Source: Muribaculaceae bacterium Isolate-104 (HZI)
GTDB lineage: Bacteria > Bacteroidota > Bacteroidia > Bacteroidales > Muribaculaceae
Length of the DNA: 64,000 nucleotides
Direction: 5' to 3'
NCBI GenBank assembly: GCA_003762715.1
Contig: RIBJ01000031.1
Coordinates: 62,001-126,000 of the forward strand
The position numbers and the translations under genes were made by a program. The notes below the pieces were generated by a model. It did no database searches, was not told the DNA's origin, and saw nothing but the letters and a program-made list of their open reading frames with translations. Of the stretch, positions 53,746 through 63,847 are shown piece after piece. Positions within the stretch are counted from its first letter, which is position 1; each line of letters begins with the position of its first letter.

Positions 53746-54538
53746 TTTCGATACGGAATGCGAGGATGTTTCCTTCTCCGGAATTACCATGGATACGCTC
53801 GGACGTTTTCTGGCGGAATACTCTGCTTGGCTGTGGGGGAGCGGCGCAACATGTGTTCGCATTGATAAGAATGTCAGCAGAATAGCCATGACTTATGGCT
53901 ATATGGCAGATGTTGCGGTTATGCCGCGTCATGTTACTGTTTGTCTTTCCGATGAAGGCGGCAACGTGCATACCTATACCCAACGGGTTGTCAGGGCTGG
54001 AATAAATTTTGACCTCAACACCGAGTTGAGCGCACTCAGCTGGTCTATTCGCGATGGCAAACTCTCGCTTGATGATGCCGAAAAACGGTTTCGGACAATT
54101 GTCGGACAACCGTATGGCAACAATTTTAATATTCTTTGGCTGACATCACTGGCAAATGCTTCATTCTGCCGTCTGTTTGGAGGAGATGCCGCCGCAATGG
54201 GTGTCGTGTTCTTTGCAACCGCGGCGGGATATTTCCTAAAACAGCGGTTTCTCAGGGAAAAAATGGACATAAGGGTGATATTCTTTCTCTGTGCGTTCAT
54301 CTCGGCCTCGCTTGCTTCGGGATGCGGGCTGTTCGGATGGGGAGCAACTCCGGGAGTGGCTGTTGCCACAAGTGTGCTGTATCTTATCCCCGGAGTGCCT
54401 TATATCAATGCGGCGAGTGACATGCTCGCCAGCCATTATCTCTGTTCTTTCAGCAGGTTTGCCGATGCGGTTATCCTTACCGCCTCTCTTTCTTTGGGAC
54501 TGCTGACTTCAATCACTGTTATGAATAACTGCTTATGA
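53738..54538 (+). CDS. ThrE-type threonine/serine exporter, N-terminal half (DUF1212)
   Basis: 266 residues from the ATG at 53738, preceded by GAGGAGG at the right distance. Earlier ATGs (53729, 53726, 53717) are in frame, and a frame back to 53603 is not favoured. The N-terminal soluble part (LGRFLAEYSAWLWGSGATCVRIDKNV, then AVMPRHVTVCLSDEGG) and about five C-terminal helices match PF06738. In Corynebacterium ThrE both halves are one protein. It exports threonine/serine or related compounds. Next gene overlaps by four bases. Confidence 0.85.
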   Translation: MTDFDTECEDVSFSGITMDTLGRFLAEYSAWLWGSGATCVRIDKNVSRIAMTYGYMADVAVMPRHVTVCLSDEGGNVHTYTQRVVRAGINFDLNTELSALSWSIRDGKLSLDDAEKRFRTIVGQPYGNNFNILWLTSLANASFCRLFGGDAAAMGVVFFATAAGYFLKQRFLREKMDIRVIFFLCAFISASLASGCGLFGWGATPGVAVATSVLYLIPGVPYINAASDMLASHYLCSFSRFADAVILTASLSLGLLTSITVMNNCL

Positions 54539-55038
54539 CAAACGATTCGATTATTTCATGGAGCGTTTTTTTTGATGACGCGCTGTTTTCGGCAATGGCG
54601 GCTATCGGATTTTCAAGTATAAGCCACACTCCACAGCGTGCTTATATATTATGTGCGGTAGCGGCAGCCGCAGGTCATTCGCTGCGTTTTCTGTTGACAA
54701 TGCCGGGCGGAGCTGAAATGAACATCATAGCTGCCGCTACGATTGCCGCTTTCATTGTAGGGGTCATTGCGGTGTTCGTAGCGAAGGTGATAAAGGTTCC
54801 GGCAGAGGCATGTCTGTTTCCGGCATTACTCCCTATGATACCCGGTCTTTATGCTTGTCGTGCGTTCGAAGGGTTTGTCGGCTGCCTGTCAAATCTCGAC
54901 GAGACGCTGTTTAGCCATAACCTTTACCTCTTTGTGTCAAACGGAATGACATGCGGGGCGATTGTCATCGGCATGGCAATCGGCGCGAACATACCTATTT
55001 TTCTTATGAAGAAAATATCATTTCAGGTTACCCGATAA
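54535..55038 (+). CDS. ThrE-type threonine/serine exporter, C-terminal half (ThrE_2)
   Basis: 167 residues, about five membrane helices, with the motif FPALLPMIPGLYACRAFEG, the ThrE_2 (PF12821) pattern. It overlaps the preceding half by four bases (ATGA), so the two subunits should be made in equal amounts and form one exporter, as in other split ThrE systems. LysR follows after 32 bases. Confidence 0.85.
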   Translation: MTNDSIISWSVFFDDALFSAMAAIGFSSISHTPQRAYILCAVAAAAGHSLRFLLTMPGGAEMNIIAAATIAAFIVGVIAVFVAKVIKVPAEACLFPALLPMIPGLYACRAFEGFVGCLSNLDETLFSHNLYLFVSNGMTCGAIVIGMAIGANIPIFLMKKISFQVTR

Positions 55039-55070
55039 ATTTTTGTAAATTTACACACAAACAATCGTGA

Positions 55071-55976
55071 ATGGAACTGCGACAACTTAAATACTTCATC
55101 AAGGCTGCCGAATTGCAGAGTTTCTCGGAGGCGGCAAGAGCGCTCAATATCGCCCAAAGCACACTTTCTCAGCAAGTGCGCCAGCTCGAAAACGAGCTTG
55201 ACATACGCCTGTTCGACCGTCAGTCAAATGTTATTTTTCTGACAGAAGCGGCGGAGGAGATTCTCCCGTTTGCCCGGCGCACTCTTTCCGAGGCTGAAAG
55301 CTGTGTGGCAAAGGTCAACGACCTTGCCGCCGTTGCCGCTGGAACTCTTAACATAGGCGTGACCTATTCCTTCAGCCCGATTCTGACAGAGACGCTCATC
55401 GAGTTTACCAAGAAATACCCGCGCGTCAAGCTGAATATATTTTATAAGCCGATGGCAGAACTGATGGAGATGCTGCGCAATCGTTCGGTCGACCTTGTGC
55501 TGGCGTTCCGACCATCTGCCCGTTATGAAGATATTGAATCGCATGTTCTTTTCCAGAACCACCTTGCTGTTATAATCAAAGAAAACCATCCGCTTGCAGG
55601 AAATTCCTCAATCACTTTTTCCGAATTGTCGAAATGGCCGCTGGCGCTTCCGACACGCGGACTGCAGGCGCGCAATGCCCTTGACGACTGTCTGTCAACG
55701 AAAGAAATCGCTCTTGATATCCGAATCGAACTCAATGAGGTCAACATATTGCTGGAGGTTGTCAAGCACAGTACCCTCGTTTCGGTGCTTGCCGAGGCAA
55801 CTGTCTATAATCAGAGCGGAGTAAAAGCAATCCGGCTCCGGCATCCCGACAACGAAATGGAGGGCTGCGTCCATGTATTGAAAAACTGCTATCGCAAACG
55901 TTCGGCGCTGGAACTGATTGGAATGCTTCGCGAATCGTCGGCGGTTCGTGCGCGAGTCAACAGCTGGTTGCTTTGA
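55071..55976 (+). CDS. LysR family transcriptional regulator
   Basis: 301 residues. The N-terminal helix-turn-helix is classic: MELRQLKYFIKAAELQSFSEAARALNIAQSTLSQQVRQLENELDIRLFDR; the rest is the effector-binding domain (GTLNIGVTYSFSPILTETLIEF). The position after the ThrE pair suggests that it controls the exporter in response to an amino acid. It ends at a bidirectional terminator that precedes the tRNA genes. The inducer is unknown. Confidence 0.93.
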   Translation: MELRQLKYFIKAAELQSFSEAARALNIAQSTLSQQVRQLENELDIRLFDRQSNVIFLTEAAEEILPFARRTLSEAESCVAKVNDLAAVAAGTLNIGVTYSFSPILTETLIEFTKKYPRVKLNIFYKPMAELMEMLRNRSVDLVLAFRPSARYEDIESHVLFQNHLAVIIKENHPLAGNSSITFSELSKWPLALPTRGLQARNALDDCLSTKEIALDIRIELNEVNILLEVVKHSTLVSVLAEATVYNQSGVKAIRLRHPDNEMEGCVHVLKNCYRKRSALELIGMLRESSAVRARVNSWLL

Positions 55977-55989
55977 CAGTCTGAGATAC

Positions 55990-56027
55990 AAAAAAAGTCC
56001 GGCACGCATGGCGTCCGGACTTTTTTT
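55990..56027. terminator. Bidirectional terminator between lysR and the tRNA-Asn genes
   Basis: AAAAAAAGTCCGG pairs with CCGGACTTTTTTT; inner ACGC-ATG-GCGT extends the stem with one bulged C. A-run on one side and T-run on the other. Confidence 0.9.
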
Positions 56028-56103
56028 GGCGCTTCAGGATGGGCTTGAACCAACGACCCCCTGATTAACAGTCAGGTGCTCTAACCAACTGAGCTACTGA
56101 AGC
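56027..56103 (-). tRNA. tRNA-Asn (GTT), second in the pair
   Basis: Read on the minus strand: acceptor GCTTCAG with CTGAAGC, discriminator G and an encoded CCA (56027-56029). Anticodon loop CTGTTAA gives anticodon GTT. T-loop GGTTCAAGCCC and D-loop AGCTCAGTTGGTTAGAGC are normal. It is 10 bases downstream of an almost identical copy. Confidence 0.97.
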
Positions 56104-56113
56104 AATTTTGTTC

Positions 56114-56190
56114 TGGCGCTTCAAGATGGGCTTGAACCAACGACCCCCTGATTAACAGTCAGGTGCTCTAACCAACTGAGCTATTGAAGC
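56114..56190 (-). tRNA. tRNA-Asn (GTT), first in the pair
   Basis: Same as the neighbour except for the last acceptor pair: GCTTCAA with TTGAAGC, a compensating change from G-C to A-U that keeps the stem. Anticodon GTT, discriminator G, encoded CCA (56114-56116). Both copies are driven by the promoter at 56225-56255. Confidence 0.97.
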
Positions 56191-56224
56191 AGTTTTTGCA
56201 ATGCCCCTCCGGACATTTGCGCTG

Positions 56225-56255
56225 CAAAATTAAGACCTTTTATCCGAATATGCAA
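56225..56255 (-). promoter_or_regulatory. Bacteroidota-type promoter for the tRNA-Asn pair
   Basis: On the minus strand: TTG (56253-56255), 20 bases, TAATTTTG (56225-56232). Full match, about 35 bases before the first tRNA. The rest of the gene-free stretch (56256-56414) is A/T-rich; a weak TAACTTCG box at 56340-56347 may serve the ctp gene. Confidence 0.7.
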
Positions 56256-56414
56256 TACACCCGGCAAAAAAAGTTGCGGAAAATAATTATTTTATTCTTT
56301 TTTTGACAAAATTAGGCTTCGCGGTGTTGTAATTATAGCTAACTTCGTTGGTCTGTTTGTGACTTACAGGCGTATTACCTCTGTTTTCAACTTATTCCAC
56401 TTAGAATCAGGTTA

Positions 56415-58085
56415 ATGAAAAAACTTTTCTACACCGTTGCCATGCTGCTCTGCATCGGGCTGTGCCTCGAGGGAGCGACACGCAGCAAAAAAAGCGCAAT
56501 ATCCAGAAATATCGACATTTTCAGTTCTGTATTCAAAGAAATGCAGACTTTCTATGTCGACAGCATCGATGCCGACAAAGCGGTTTCGACTGCCATAAAC
56601 GCCATGCTGGGCGAGCTCGACCCCTACACAGTGTACATGCCAAGGAGCGAGCAGGAAGACTTCAAGACCATGACAACAGGCGAGTTCGGAGGCATAGGCT
56701 CATACATAGTACAGCGCGACGGCAATGTGTACATCTCCGGTCCTCACAAGGACTCCCCCGCCCACAAGGCAGGACTGCGCGCCGGCGACCTCATTATAGC
56801 TATTGACGGCGACACAATGCTCGGCAAAAGCCACACATTTGTATCTGACAGACTCAAAGGCACTCCGGGTACCGACCTGACAGTAAAAGTAAAACGCCCC
56901 TATGTGGCAGACTCCATAATAGAGGTACCCATGACCCGCGCCAAAATAAAAATAGCTTCTGTGCCATACTACGGAGTAGAAAAAGGCGACATTGGCTATA
57001 TAGCCCTCAACACCTACAGCGAATCAACCGCCGACGAAGTGAAGAAAGCGGTGACAGACCTCACGGCAAACCCCGCTGTGAAAGCCCTGGTGCTTGACCT
57101 CAGAGGCAATGTCGGGGGGCTGGTGGAGAGCGCCGTGAAAGTTGTGGGCAACTTTGTGCCGAAAGGCACCGAAGTGCTGCGCACCAAAGGCAAAGGGGTT
57201 CTCAACGAGAAAGTATACAAAACAACCTCGGCGCCGATAGCTCCGGAAATACCGCTTGTAGTTCTTATTGACGGCGAAACGGCATCCTCTGCCGAAATAA
57301 CAGCCGGCGCCCTTCAGGACCTTGACCGCGCCGTAATCATCGGCAACCGTTCCTACGGCAAAGGGCTTGTCCAGACAACAAGAGACATACCCTACGAAGG
57401 CATGCTGAAAGTGACTGTGGCGAAATATTACATACCGAGCGGACGACTCATTCAGGCAATAGACTACAGCCGGCGCAACCCCGACGGGTCAGTGTCGCGC
57501 ATACCCGACAGCCTCACAAACACCTTTACCACCGCCCACGGCAGAGTGGTGCGCGACGGTGGCGGCATATCCCCCGACATAGATGTCGAATACCCGTCGC
57601 TGAGCAGGCTCACCTACAACATCATGAGCGACTTCTGGGCGTTTGACTTTGCCAACAGGTACTTTGCCACCCACCCGCAGGCGCCTGACATCGACTCATT
57701 TGAAGTGTCCGACTCTCTTTACAACGAGTTCAAGGCTTTCATAAACCCCGACAAGTTCGAGTACGACCGCGTTTGCGAAACCATGCTGGAACGGCTTCGC
57801 GCAGCAGCCAAAGTGGAAGGCTATGACGAAGACAGCCTCACCGTACAGTTCGACATACTCGAAAAAATGCTGAGACGCCCGCTCGAACGCGACCTCGACA
57901 AACACCGCGATGCGATAGAACCGCTGATTGCCCGAGAAATAATGGAACGCTACTATTTCGACCCCGGAAGAATCAAAACCGGTCTGCGCAAAGACCCCGG
58001 ACTTGACTCGGCAGCCACACTGCTTCACACCCGTGACAGATACACGCAGCTGCTTTCACCCTCAAAAAAATCCGATTCGAAATGA
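56415..58085 (+). CDS. C-terminal processing peptidase (S41, PDZ domain)
   Basis: 556 residues with a signal peptide (MKKLFYTVAMLLCIGLCLEGA). A PDZ domain (about 90-170: GGIGSYIVQRDGNVYISGPHKDSPAHKAGLRAGDLIIAIDG) precedes the S41 protease domain, with the serine in GETASSAEITAGAL and the lysine in NRSYGKGLVQT. The C-terminal 150 residues are helical. It cuts C-terminal tails of envelope proteins in the periplasm. Its stop overlaps the mfd start (ATGA). Confidence 0.93.
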   Translation: MKKLFYTVAMLLCIGLCLEGATRSKKSAISRNIDIFSSVFKEMQTFYVDSIDADKAVSTAINAMLGELDPYTVYMPRSEQEDFKTMTTGEFGGIGSYIVQRDGNVYISGPHKDSPAHKAGLRAGDLIIAIDGDTMLGKSHTFVSDRLKGTPGTDLTVKVKRPYVADSIIEVPMTRAKIKIASVPYYGVEKGDIGYIALNTYSESTADEVKKAVTDLTANPAVKALVLDLRGNVGGLVESAVKVVGNFVPKGTEVLRTKGKGVLNEKVYKTTSAPIAPEIPLVVLIDGETASSAEITAGALQDLDRAVIIGNRSYGKGLVQTTRDIPYEGMLKVTVAKYYIPSGRLIQAIDYSRRNPDGSVSRIPDSLTNTFTTAHGRVVRDGGGISPDIDVEYPSLSRLTYNIMSDFWAFDFANRYFATHPQAPDIDSFEVSDSLYNEFKAFINPDKFEYDRVCETMLERLRAAAKVEGYDEDSLTVQFDILEKMLRRPLERDLDKHRDAIEPLIAREIMERYYFDPGRIKTGLRKDPGLDSAATLLHTRDRYTQLLSPSKKSDSK

Positions 58086-61000
58086 CACTACAGGATATTG
58101 CCGCACGCTTCACCTCAGGAGCGCGCGGCATCGCTTTTGACAAAGCGGTAAAATCCGGCGCCGACAGGGTAAACCTGTACTCTCTCGCAGGCTCGGCTGC
58201 TGCCGTGGCTATAAAAAAACTTGAATCAGACTCCATACCGGTAATTGTTGTCGGCGATTCACTCGACGACGCGGGCTATCTGTACCACGACCTGTGCAGA
58301 CTTGCCTCCGAAGATGCCGTGGCTATTTTTCCCAGCGCCTACAAACGCGACATAAAATACGGGCAGGTAGACCCTCCCTCCCAGATACTGCGCACCGAAG
58401 CGCTGAACAGGTGGCACGATGACCCCACTCTTAAATTTGTTGTCACCTACCCCGAGGCTCTCGCCGAAAAGGTTGCCCCGCGCAAAGTGATTTCCGACCA
58501 TACACTGCGATTGAAAAAAGGGTCAGAGACAAGCCTGCCAAAAACCGTGGAATGGCTACGCCTGAACGGCTTCACAGAGGTGGACTATGTGTATGAGCCC
58601 GGACATTTCGCAAACCGAGGCTCTATTCTCGACATATACGGCTACAGCAACGAACTCCCCTTCAGAATAGATTTCTTCGGCGATGAGATAGACTCCATAA
58701 GGGTGTTCAACACATCCACACAGCTGTCTGAACAGAAACTCGAAGAAATAGCGGTGACATCCAATGTGGCAAACGCTGCAGCCGGCGAATCGCTGCTTGA
58801 CTTCATCAGCCCGCAGACAATTTTCGCGGTCAGAGACGCCGACTACACCCTGAGCCGCATAGCCGCGGTAGCGGCTGAATCTTTCAGCGACAGCGCGCTT
58901 ATTGCCGACGAAGGCGACTCCAACGCAATGCGCAATGTCGTGGACTCCGAGGCATTCTCCGCAAAATTCCCTACATTCCGGCAATTTCGCTTCACTGCAG
59001 CACCGCCGCCGGAAAATAGCCTGTGCGGAGTGTCGGTCGACTTCAGATGCTCGCCCCAAGCGATATACCACAAAAATTTCGACCTCATCAGCGAGTCTTT
59101 CAAAAAAATGCTTGCCGACGGCTACTCGCTTTACATTCTGAGCGACAGCGACAAGCAGTTTGACCGCCTCAAAGCCATATTCGCCGACAGGGGCGACAAC
59201 ATAACTTTCACCCCGGTCAACGGAACCGTTCACGAGGGATTTGTGGACCATGTGCAGAAAATGTGCGTGCTCACAGACCATCAGATATTCGACCGCTTCC
59301 ACAAATACAACCTCAAGAGCGACCGCGCCCGCTCAGGCAAGCTCGCCCTGTCGCTGAAAGAGCTGAGCGCAATAGAGCCGGGCGACTATATTGTGCATGT
59401 GGACCACGGGGTAGGCAAATTCGCCGGACTGCTGCGCACCGATGTCAACGGACGCACACAGGAGATGATCAAACTGGTGTATGCCAACAACGACACTATT
59501 TTCGTGTCTATACACGCGCTGCACAAACTCGCCAAATACAGAGGCAAAGAGGGTGTGGAACCCCGTATAAACAAACTCGGCAGCGGCGCATGGAACAAAG
59601 TGAAGGAGCGCACAAAGTCCAAGCTGAAAGACATTGCCCGCGACCTCATAAAGCTGTATGCCGCAAGAAAACAGGAAAAAGGATTCGGTTTCAGCCCTGA
59701 CTCATACATGCAGCAGGAGCTTGAGGCATCGTTTATCTACGAGGACACCCCCGACCAGCTCACCGCCACACAGGCGGTGAAAGCCGACATGGAAAGCGAC
59801 AAGCCCATGGACAGGCTCATTTGCGGCGATGTGGGCTTCGGCAAAACGGAAATAGCCATACGCGCCGCCTTCAAAGCGGCTACCGACAGCAAACAGACAG
59901 CCGTGCTTGTGCCGACAACAGTTCTCGCCTACCAGCACTACAACACTTTCAAAAGCAGGCTGAAGGACTTTCCGGTTAGGGTAGACTATATCTCCAGGGC
60001 ACGCACGCCGAAACAGGTAAAACAGGTGCTCGGCGACCTCGCCGACGGCAAGATAGACATTCTCATAGGCACCCACAAGCTCATCGGCTCATCCGTGAAA
60101 TTCAAAGACCTCGGGCTGCTTGTAGTGGACGAGGAACAGAAATTCGGAGTGGCGGTAAAAGAGAAGCTCAAACAGATGAAAACGAATGTCGACACTCTGA
60201 CAATGAGCGCCACCCCGATACCGCGCACCCTGCAGTTCTCGCTCATGGGCGCACGCGACCTGTCAGCTATCACCACCCCGCCCGCCAACCGCTACCCGAT
60301 TGTCACTTCGGTAAACGCGCTCAACGACGACATCATCGCCGAGGCTCTCAACTTCGAGATGTCGCGAAACGGACAGGTTTTCATCGTAAACCCGCGCATA
60401 GAGGGGCTTCACGAGCTTGAAGCCATGGTGAAACGCCTTGTGCCTGATGCCCGTACAATCATCGGACACGGACAGATGCCACCCGAAAAGCTCGAAAAAG
60501 CCATAATAGATTTTGCGAACCACGACTATGATGTGCTGCTTGCCACCACTATAATAGAAAGCGGCATAGACATGCCCAATGTCAACACCATAATAATCAA
60601 CAACGCGCAAAATTTCGGGCTGAGCGAGCTGCACCAGCTGCGCGGACGTGTAGGGCGCAGCAGCCGAAAAGCGTTCTGCTACCTGCTTGTGCCGCCTCAT
60701 GTGCCTCTGTCGCCAACCGCCCGACGCCGACTTCAGGCTATCGAAGGATTCAGCGACCTCGGCAGCGGCATACACATAGCCATGCAGGACCTTGACATAA
60801 GAGGTGCCGGAAATCTTCTCGGCGCGGAGCAGAGCGGCTTTATAGCCGACCTTGGCTACGAGACTTACCAGAAAATTCTTCATGAGGCGGTTACCGAACT
60901 GCGAAACGAAGAGTTTGCCGGAGAAGATGTCAACGATTCGGAACAGGAGCAGGAGTACGCGACAGACTGCGTAATAGAAAGCGATATGGAACTGCTGCTG

Positions 61001-61423
61001 CCTTCCGACTATGTGCCGCAGGAAAGCGAACGCATAGCCCTGTACCAGGAGCTTGACAGCATAGAACGCGAGCTGGATCTGCAGGCGTTCAAAAGCAGAC
61101 TCCTCGACCGTTTCGGCAAAATACCCGCCGTGACCGCGGAGCTGCTACGCATTCCGCGCCTGAGACGCCTGGCGCGCCTTCTGGGCATTGAAAAAGTGGC
61201 GCTAAAGCAAGGCTCCATGTTCATATACTTTGTTGACGATTCCAACAAAGCCTACTACCAGAGCCCTATGTTCGGACGCATTCTGCACTACTTGCAGGAC
61301 AACCCCCGACGCTGCCGCATCCGCGAAAAGAACGGCAGACGCAGCTTCGCTATCAGCGATGTAAAAAAAGTCGAGGAAGCGGTTGCTGTCCTCGACTCAA
61401 TACATTCGCTAAACGCGCTGTAA
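58082..61423 (+). CDS. mfd: Transcription-repair coupling factor
   Basis: 1113 residues. The N-terminal UvrB-like modules (VDYVYEPGHFANRGSILDIYGYS), the RNA polymerase-interacting domain (IEPGDYIVHVDHGVGKFAGL), then the translocase: CGDVGFGKTEIAIRAAF (Walker A), VVDEEQKFGV (DEEQ box), TMSATPIPRTLQFSL, and QLRGRVGRSSRKAFCYLL. A TRCF C-terminal domain ends it. It removes stalled RNA polymerase and recruits UvrA. It ends four bases before the der gene that comes from the other side, leaving no terminator. Confidence 0.97.
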   Translation: MTLQDIAARFTSGARGIAFDKAVKSGADRVNLYSLAGSAAAVAIKKLESDSIPVIVVGDSLDDAGYLYHDLCRLASEDAVAIFPSAYKRDIKYGQVDPPSQILRTEALNRWHDDPTLKFVVTYPEALAEKVAPRKVISDHTLRLKKGSETSLPKTVEWLRLNGFTEVDYVYEPGHFANRGSILDIYGYSNELPFRIDFFGDEIDSIRVFNTSTQLSEQKLEEIAVTSNVANAAAGESLLDFISPQTIFAVRDADYTLSRIAAVAAESFSDSALIADEGDSNAMRNVVDSEAFSAKFPTFRQFRFTAAPPPENSLCGVSVDFRCSPQAIYHKNFDLISESFKKMLADGYSLYILSDSDKQFDRLKAIFADRGDNITFTPVNGTVHEGFVDHVQKMCVLTDHQIFDRFHKYNLKSDRARSGKLALSLKELSAIEPGDYIVHVDHGVGKFAGLLRTDVNGRTQEMIKLVYANNDTIFVSIHALHKLAKYRGKEGVEPRINKLGSGAWNKVKERTKSKLKDIARDLIKLYAARKQEKGFGFSPDSYMQQELEASFIYEDTPDQLTATQAVKADMESDKPMDRLICGDVGFGKTEIAIRAAFKAATDSKQTAVLVPTTVLAYQHYNTFKSRLKDFPVRVDYISRARTPKQVKQVLGDLADGKIDILIGTHKLIGSSVKFKDLGLLVVDEEQKFGVAVKEKLKQMKTNVDTLTMSATPIPRTLQFSLMGARDLSAITTPPANRYPIVTSVNALNDDIIAEALNFEMSRNGQVFIVNPRIEGLHELEAMVKRLVPDARTIIGHGQMPPEKLEKAIIDFANHDYDVLLATTIIESGIDMPNVNTIIINNAQNFGLSELHQLRGRVGRSSRKAFCYLLVPPHVPLSPTARRRLQAIEGFSDLGSGIHIAMQDLDIRGAGNLLGAEQSGFIADLGYETYQKILHEAVTELRNEEFAGEDVNDSEQEQEYATDCVIESDMELLLPSDYVPQESERIALYQELDSIERELDLQAFKSRLLDRFGKIPAVTAELLRIPRLRRLARLLGIEKVALKQGSMFIYFVDDSNKAYYQSPMFGRILHYLQDNPRRCRIREKNGRRSFAISDVKKVEEAVAVLDSIHSLNAL

Positions 61424-61427
61424 AAAA

Positions 61428-62744
61428 TTACTTTTCGCGCATATAAACATTTATGGGAGTGCCGGAGAAATTCCAGTTCTCCCTTATTTTATTTTCCAGA
61501 TAGCGGCGATACGGCTCCTTGACCCACTGGGGCAGGTTGCAGAAGAAAATGAAAGTCGGCACCACAGACCCTTTAAGCATGGTCACATACTTTATCTTCA
61601 CGTATTTGCCTTTGTTTGCGGGGGGCGGGTAAGCCGCAATCATCTCCTGCATAACGGTGTTGAGCTGAGATGTGGGCACAACGCGCTTGCGGTTCTGATA
61701 CACCTCAACCGCTGTTTCAAGCACCTTGAATATGCGCTGTTTGGTAAGCGCCGACGAGAATATTATCGGGAAGTCGGTGAACGGAGCGAAACGCTCGCGG
61801 ATAGTCTCCTCGAAATGCCTGATAGCCGCCTGCGACTTGTCCTGGACAAGGTCCCACTTGTTCACACACACCACAAGCCCTTTCTTGTTGCGCTGTATGA
61901 GCGAGAAGATGTTTACATCCTGCGCCTCGATGCCTCTTGTGGCATCTATCATAAGTATGCACACGTCACTCGCCTCAATGGCGCGTATGGAGCGTATCAC
62001 CGAGTAATACTCTATATCCTCGTTCACTTTCGCTTTCTTGCGTATGCCCGCTGTGTCGACCAGATAGAAATCGAAACCGAACTTGTTGTAACGGGTGTAT
62101 ATGCTGTCGCGGGTGGTGCCGGCGATGTCTGTTACTATGTTGCGGTCCTCGCCGATGAATGCGTTTATTATAGAGGATTTGCCTGCATTGGGACGCCCTA
62201 CGATAGCAAATTTCGGTATATCGTCGAGCGCTTCCTCATCATCTTCTTTTTCGGGAAGTTTTTTTACAACGTCGTCAAGCAGGTCGCCTGTACCGAAGCC
62301 GTTCACCGCGCTTATAGGATATGGCTCGCCAAGACCGAGACTGTAAAATTCGGGCACATTGTAAAGCCAGTCGTTCGAATCAACTTTGTTGGCTACAAGC
62401 AGCACCGGTTTGCGGGAGCGCCGCAGAATCTCTGCCACACGGTCGTCAAGGTCGGTGACTCCGTTCATGGCATCCACCACAAACAGAATCTCGTCTGCCT
62501 GCTCTATGGCAACCTGCACCTGCTTGTTGATTTCCTCCTCGAAAATGTCGTCTGAGTTTACCACCCATCCGCCGGTATCGACAATTGAAAACTCTTTTCC
62601 GTTCCAGTCCACTTTACCATACTGACGGTCGCGGGTAGTACCGGCGGTGTCGTCGACAATAGCCGTGCGGCTTTGTGTGAGACGGTTGAAAAGGGTTGAT
62701 TTTCCTACATTCGGACGACCAACAATAGCTACGAGCTGTCCCAT
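61428..62744 (-). CDS. der: Ribosome biogenesis GTPase Der (EngA)
   Basis: 438 residues from the ATG at 62744. An earlier TTG at 62753 is not needed. Two tandem G domains: first [14 protein letters not shown] and NKVD, second [14 protein letters not shown] and NKWD; then a KH-like domain ([18 protein letters not shown]). It acts in 50S assembly. The era gene lies 55 bases upstream, with a candidate promoter in the gap. Confidence 0.97.
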   Translation of the reverse strand: MGQLVAIVGRPNVGKSTLFNRLTQSRTAIVDDTAGTTRDRQYGKVDWNGKEFSIVDTGGWVVNSDDIFEEEINKQVQVAIEQADEILFVVDAMNGVTDLDDRVAEILRRSRKPVLLVANKVDSNDWLYNVPEFYSLGLGEPYPISAVNGFGTGDLLDDVVKKLPEKEDDEEALDDIPKFAIVGRPNAGKSSIINAFIGEDRNIVTDIAGTTRDSIYTRYNKFGFDFYLVDTAGIRKKAKVNEDIEYYSVIRSIRAIEASDVCILMIDATRGIEAQDVNIFSLIQRNKKGLVVCVNKWDLVQDKSQAAIRHFEETIRERFAPFTDFPIIFSSALTKQRIFKVLETAVEVYQNRKRVVPTSQLNTVMQEMIAAYPPPANKGKYVKIKYVTMLKGSVVPTFIFFCNLPQWVKEPYRRYLENKIRENWNFSGTPINVYMREK

Positions 62745-62773
62745 ATTATGCAATTAAGTTAATTTAGCGACTG

Positions 62774-62781
62774 CAAAGTTA
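62774..62781 (-). promoter_or_regulatory. Candidate -7 promoter element for der
   Basis: TAACTTTG on the minus strand, 30 bases before the der ATG. A TTG lies 23 bases upstream, at the end of era, slightly too far. Confidence 0.45.
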
Positions 62782-62799
62782 ACAAATTATGCCGGTTTA

Positions 62800-63690
62800 T
62801 CACTCAATATAGCCGAATGAACGGAGCTTGTTGTCACGGTTTCGCCAGTTTGGCTCCACTTTGACGAACAGTTCGAGGAATACGCGCTTGCCAAAGAAGG
62901 TTTCGATGTCCTTGCGCGCTTCGGTACCCACTTTTTTGAGTTTTGCACCGCCTTTGCCTATGAGTATGCCTTTCTGGCTGTCGCGTTCAACATATATCAC
63001 CGCCATTATGTGTATGGCGCCCTCCTTCTCATCAAATTTCTCTACTATGACCTCAGCGGAGTAAGGCACCTCTTTGTCATAATTGAGCAGAATTTTTTCG
63101 CGGATGATTTCAGTGACAAAGAAGCGCGCAGGCTTGTCGGTGAGGGCATCCTTGCCGAAGTACGGCTCACTTTCGGGCAGAAGAGCCACAATGCGGTCCA
63201 TGAGGTTGGTCACATTAAAATGCTCTTTTGCGGATGTCGGGAATATCTCCGCGTTGGGCAGAAGTGTTTTCCATTTGTCAACAACCGCCTCAAGGTCTCC
63301 CTGGCTCTTAAGCAGGTCGATTTTGTTTATGACCAGCAGCACCGGCACTTTTTCTTTCGCTACCTTGGCAAGGAAGTCGGCGTTTTTGGTGGGGTCTTCC
63401 ACCACATCGGTGACATAGAGCAGAATATCCGCATCGGTGAGCGCTCCTTCCGAATAGCCGAGCATGCTTTCCTGAAGTTTATACTTCGGAGCGAGCACCC
63501 CGGGGGTATCGGAGAACACAATCTGGTACTCGGGTGTGTTCACTATGCCCATTATGCGGTGTCGGGTTGTCTGCGCCTTTGATGTTATTATACTTACTCT
63601 CTCGCCGACAAGGTCGTTCATCAGAGTCGATTTGCCGACATTGGGATTGCCTACTATGTTTACAAATCCTGCCTTATGCTTTTGTGCCAT
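62800..63690 (-). CDS. era: GTPase Era
   Basis: 296 residues. One G domain ([25 protein letters not shown]) and a C-terminal KH domain (VIYVERDSQKGILIGKGGAKLKKVG) that binds the 3' end of 16S rRNA. It acts in 30S maturation. It follows the terminator of fabH; its own promoter was not recognised in the 80 bases upstream. Confidence 0.97.
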   Translation of the reverse strand: MAQKHKAGFVNIVGNPNVGKSTLMNDLVGERVSIITSKAQTTRHRIMGIVNTPEYQIVFSDTPGVLAPKYKLQESMLGYSEGALTDADILLYVTDVVEDPTKNADFLAKVAKEKVPVLLVINKIDLLKSQGDLEAVVDKWKTLLPNAEIFPTSAKEHFNVTNLMDRIVALLPESEPYFGKDALTDKPARFFVTEIIREKILLNYDKEVPYSAEVIVEKFDEKEGAIHIMAVIYVERDSQKGILIGKGGAKLKKVGTEARKDIETFFGKRVFLELFVKVEPNWRNRDNKLRSFGYIE

Positions 63691-63771
63691 GGTGATATTC
63701 TTTGTTTGATTAATAGTGTAAGCGGGTCATAAAAATTATTGCACGGCGTGCCGATAACTTAAACAACTCAC

Positions 63772-63809
63772 ATATTAAAACAAGAATAGCACCCGAAAAG
63801 ATGCTATTC
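63772..63809 (-). terminator. Rho-independent terminator after fabH
   Basis: Minus strand: GAATAGCA / TGCTATTC (8 base pairs) with a 10-base loop, then TTGTTTTAAT. Confidence 0.7.
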
Positions 63810-63847
63810 CTGCTTTATTTTTTGCGGTCATGAAAGCCTGCGGGCAA

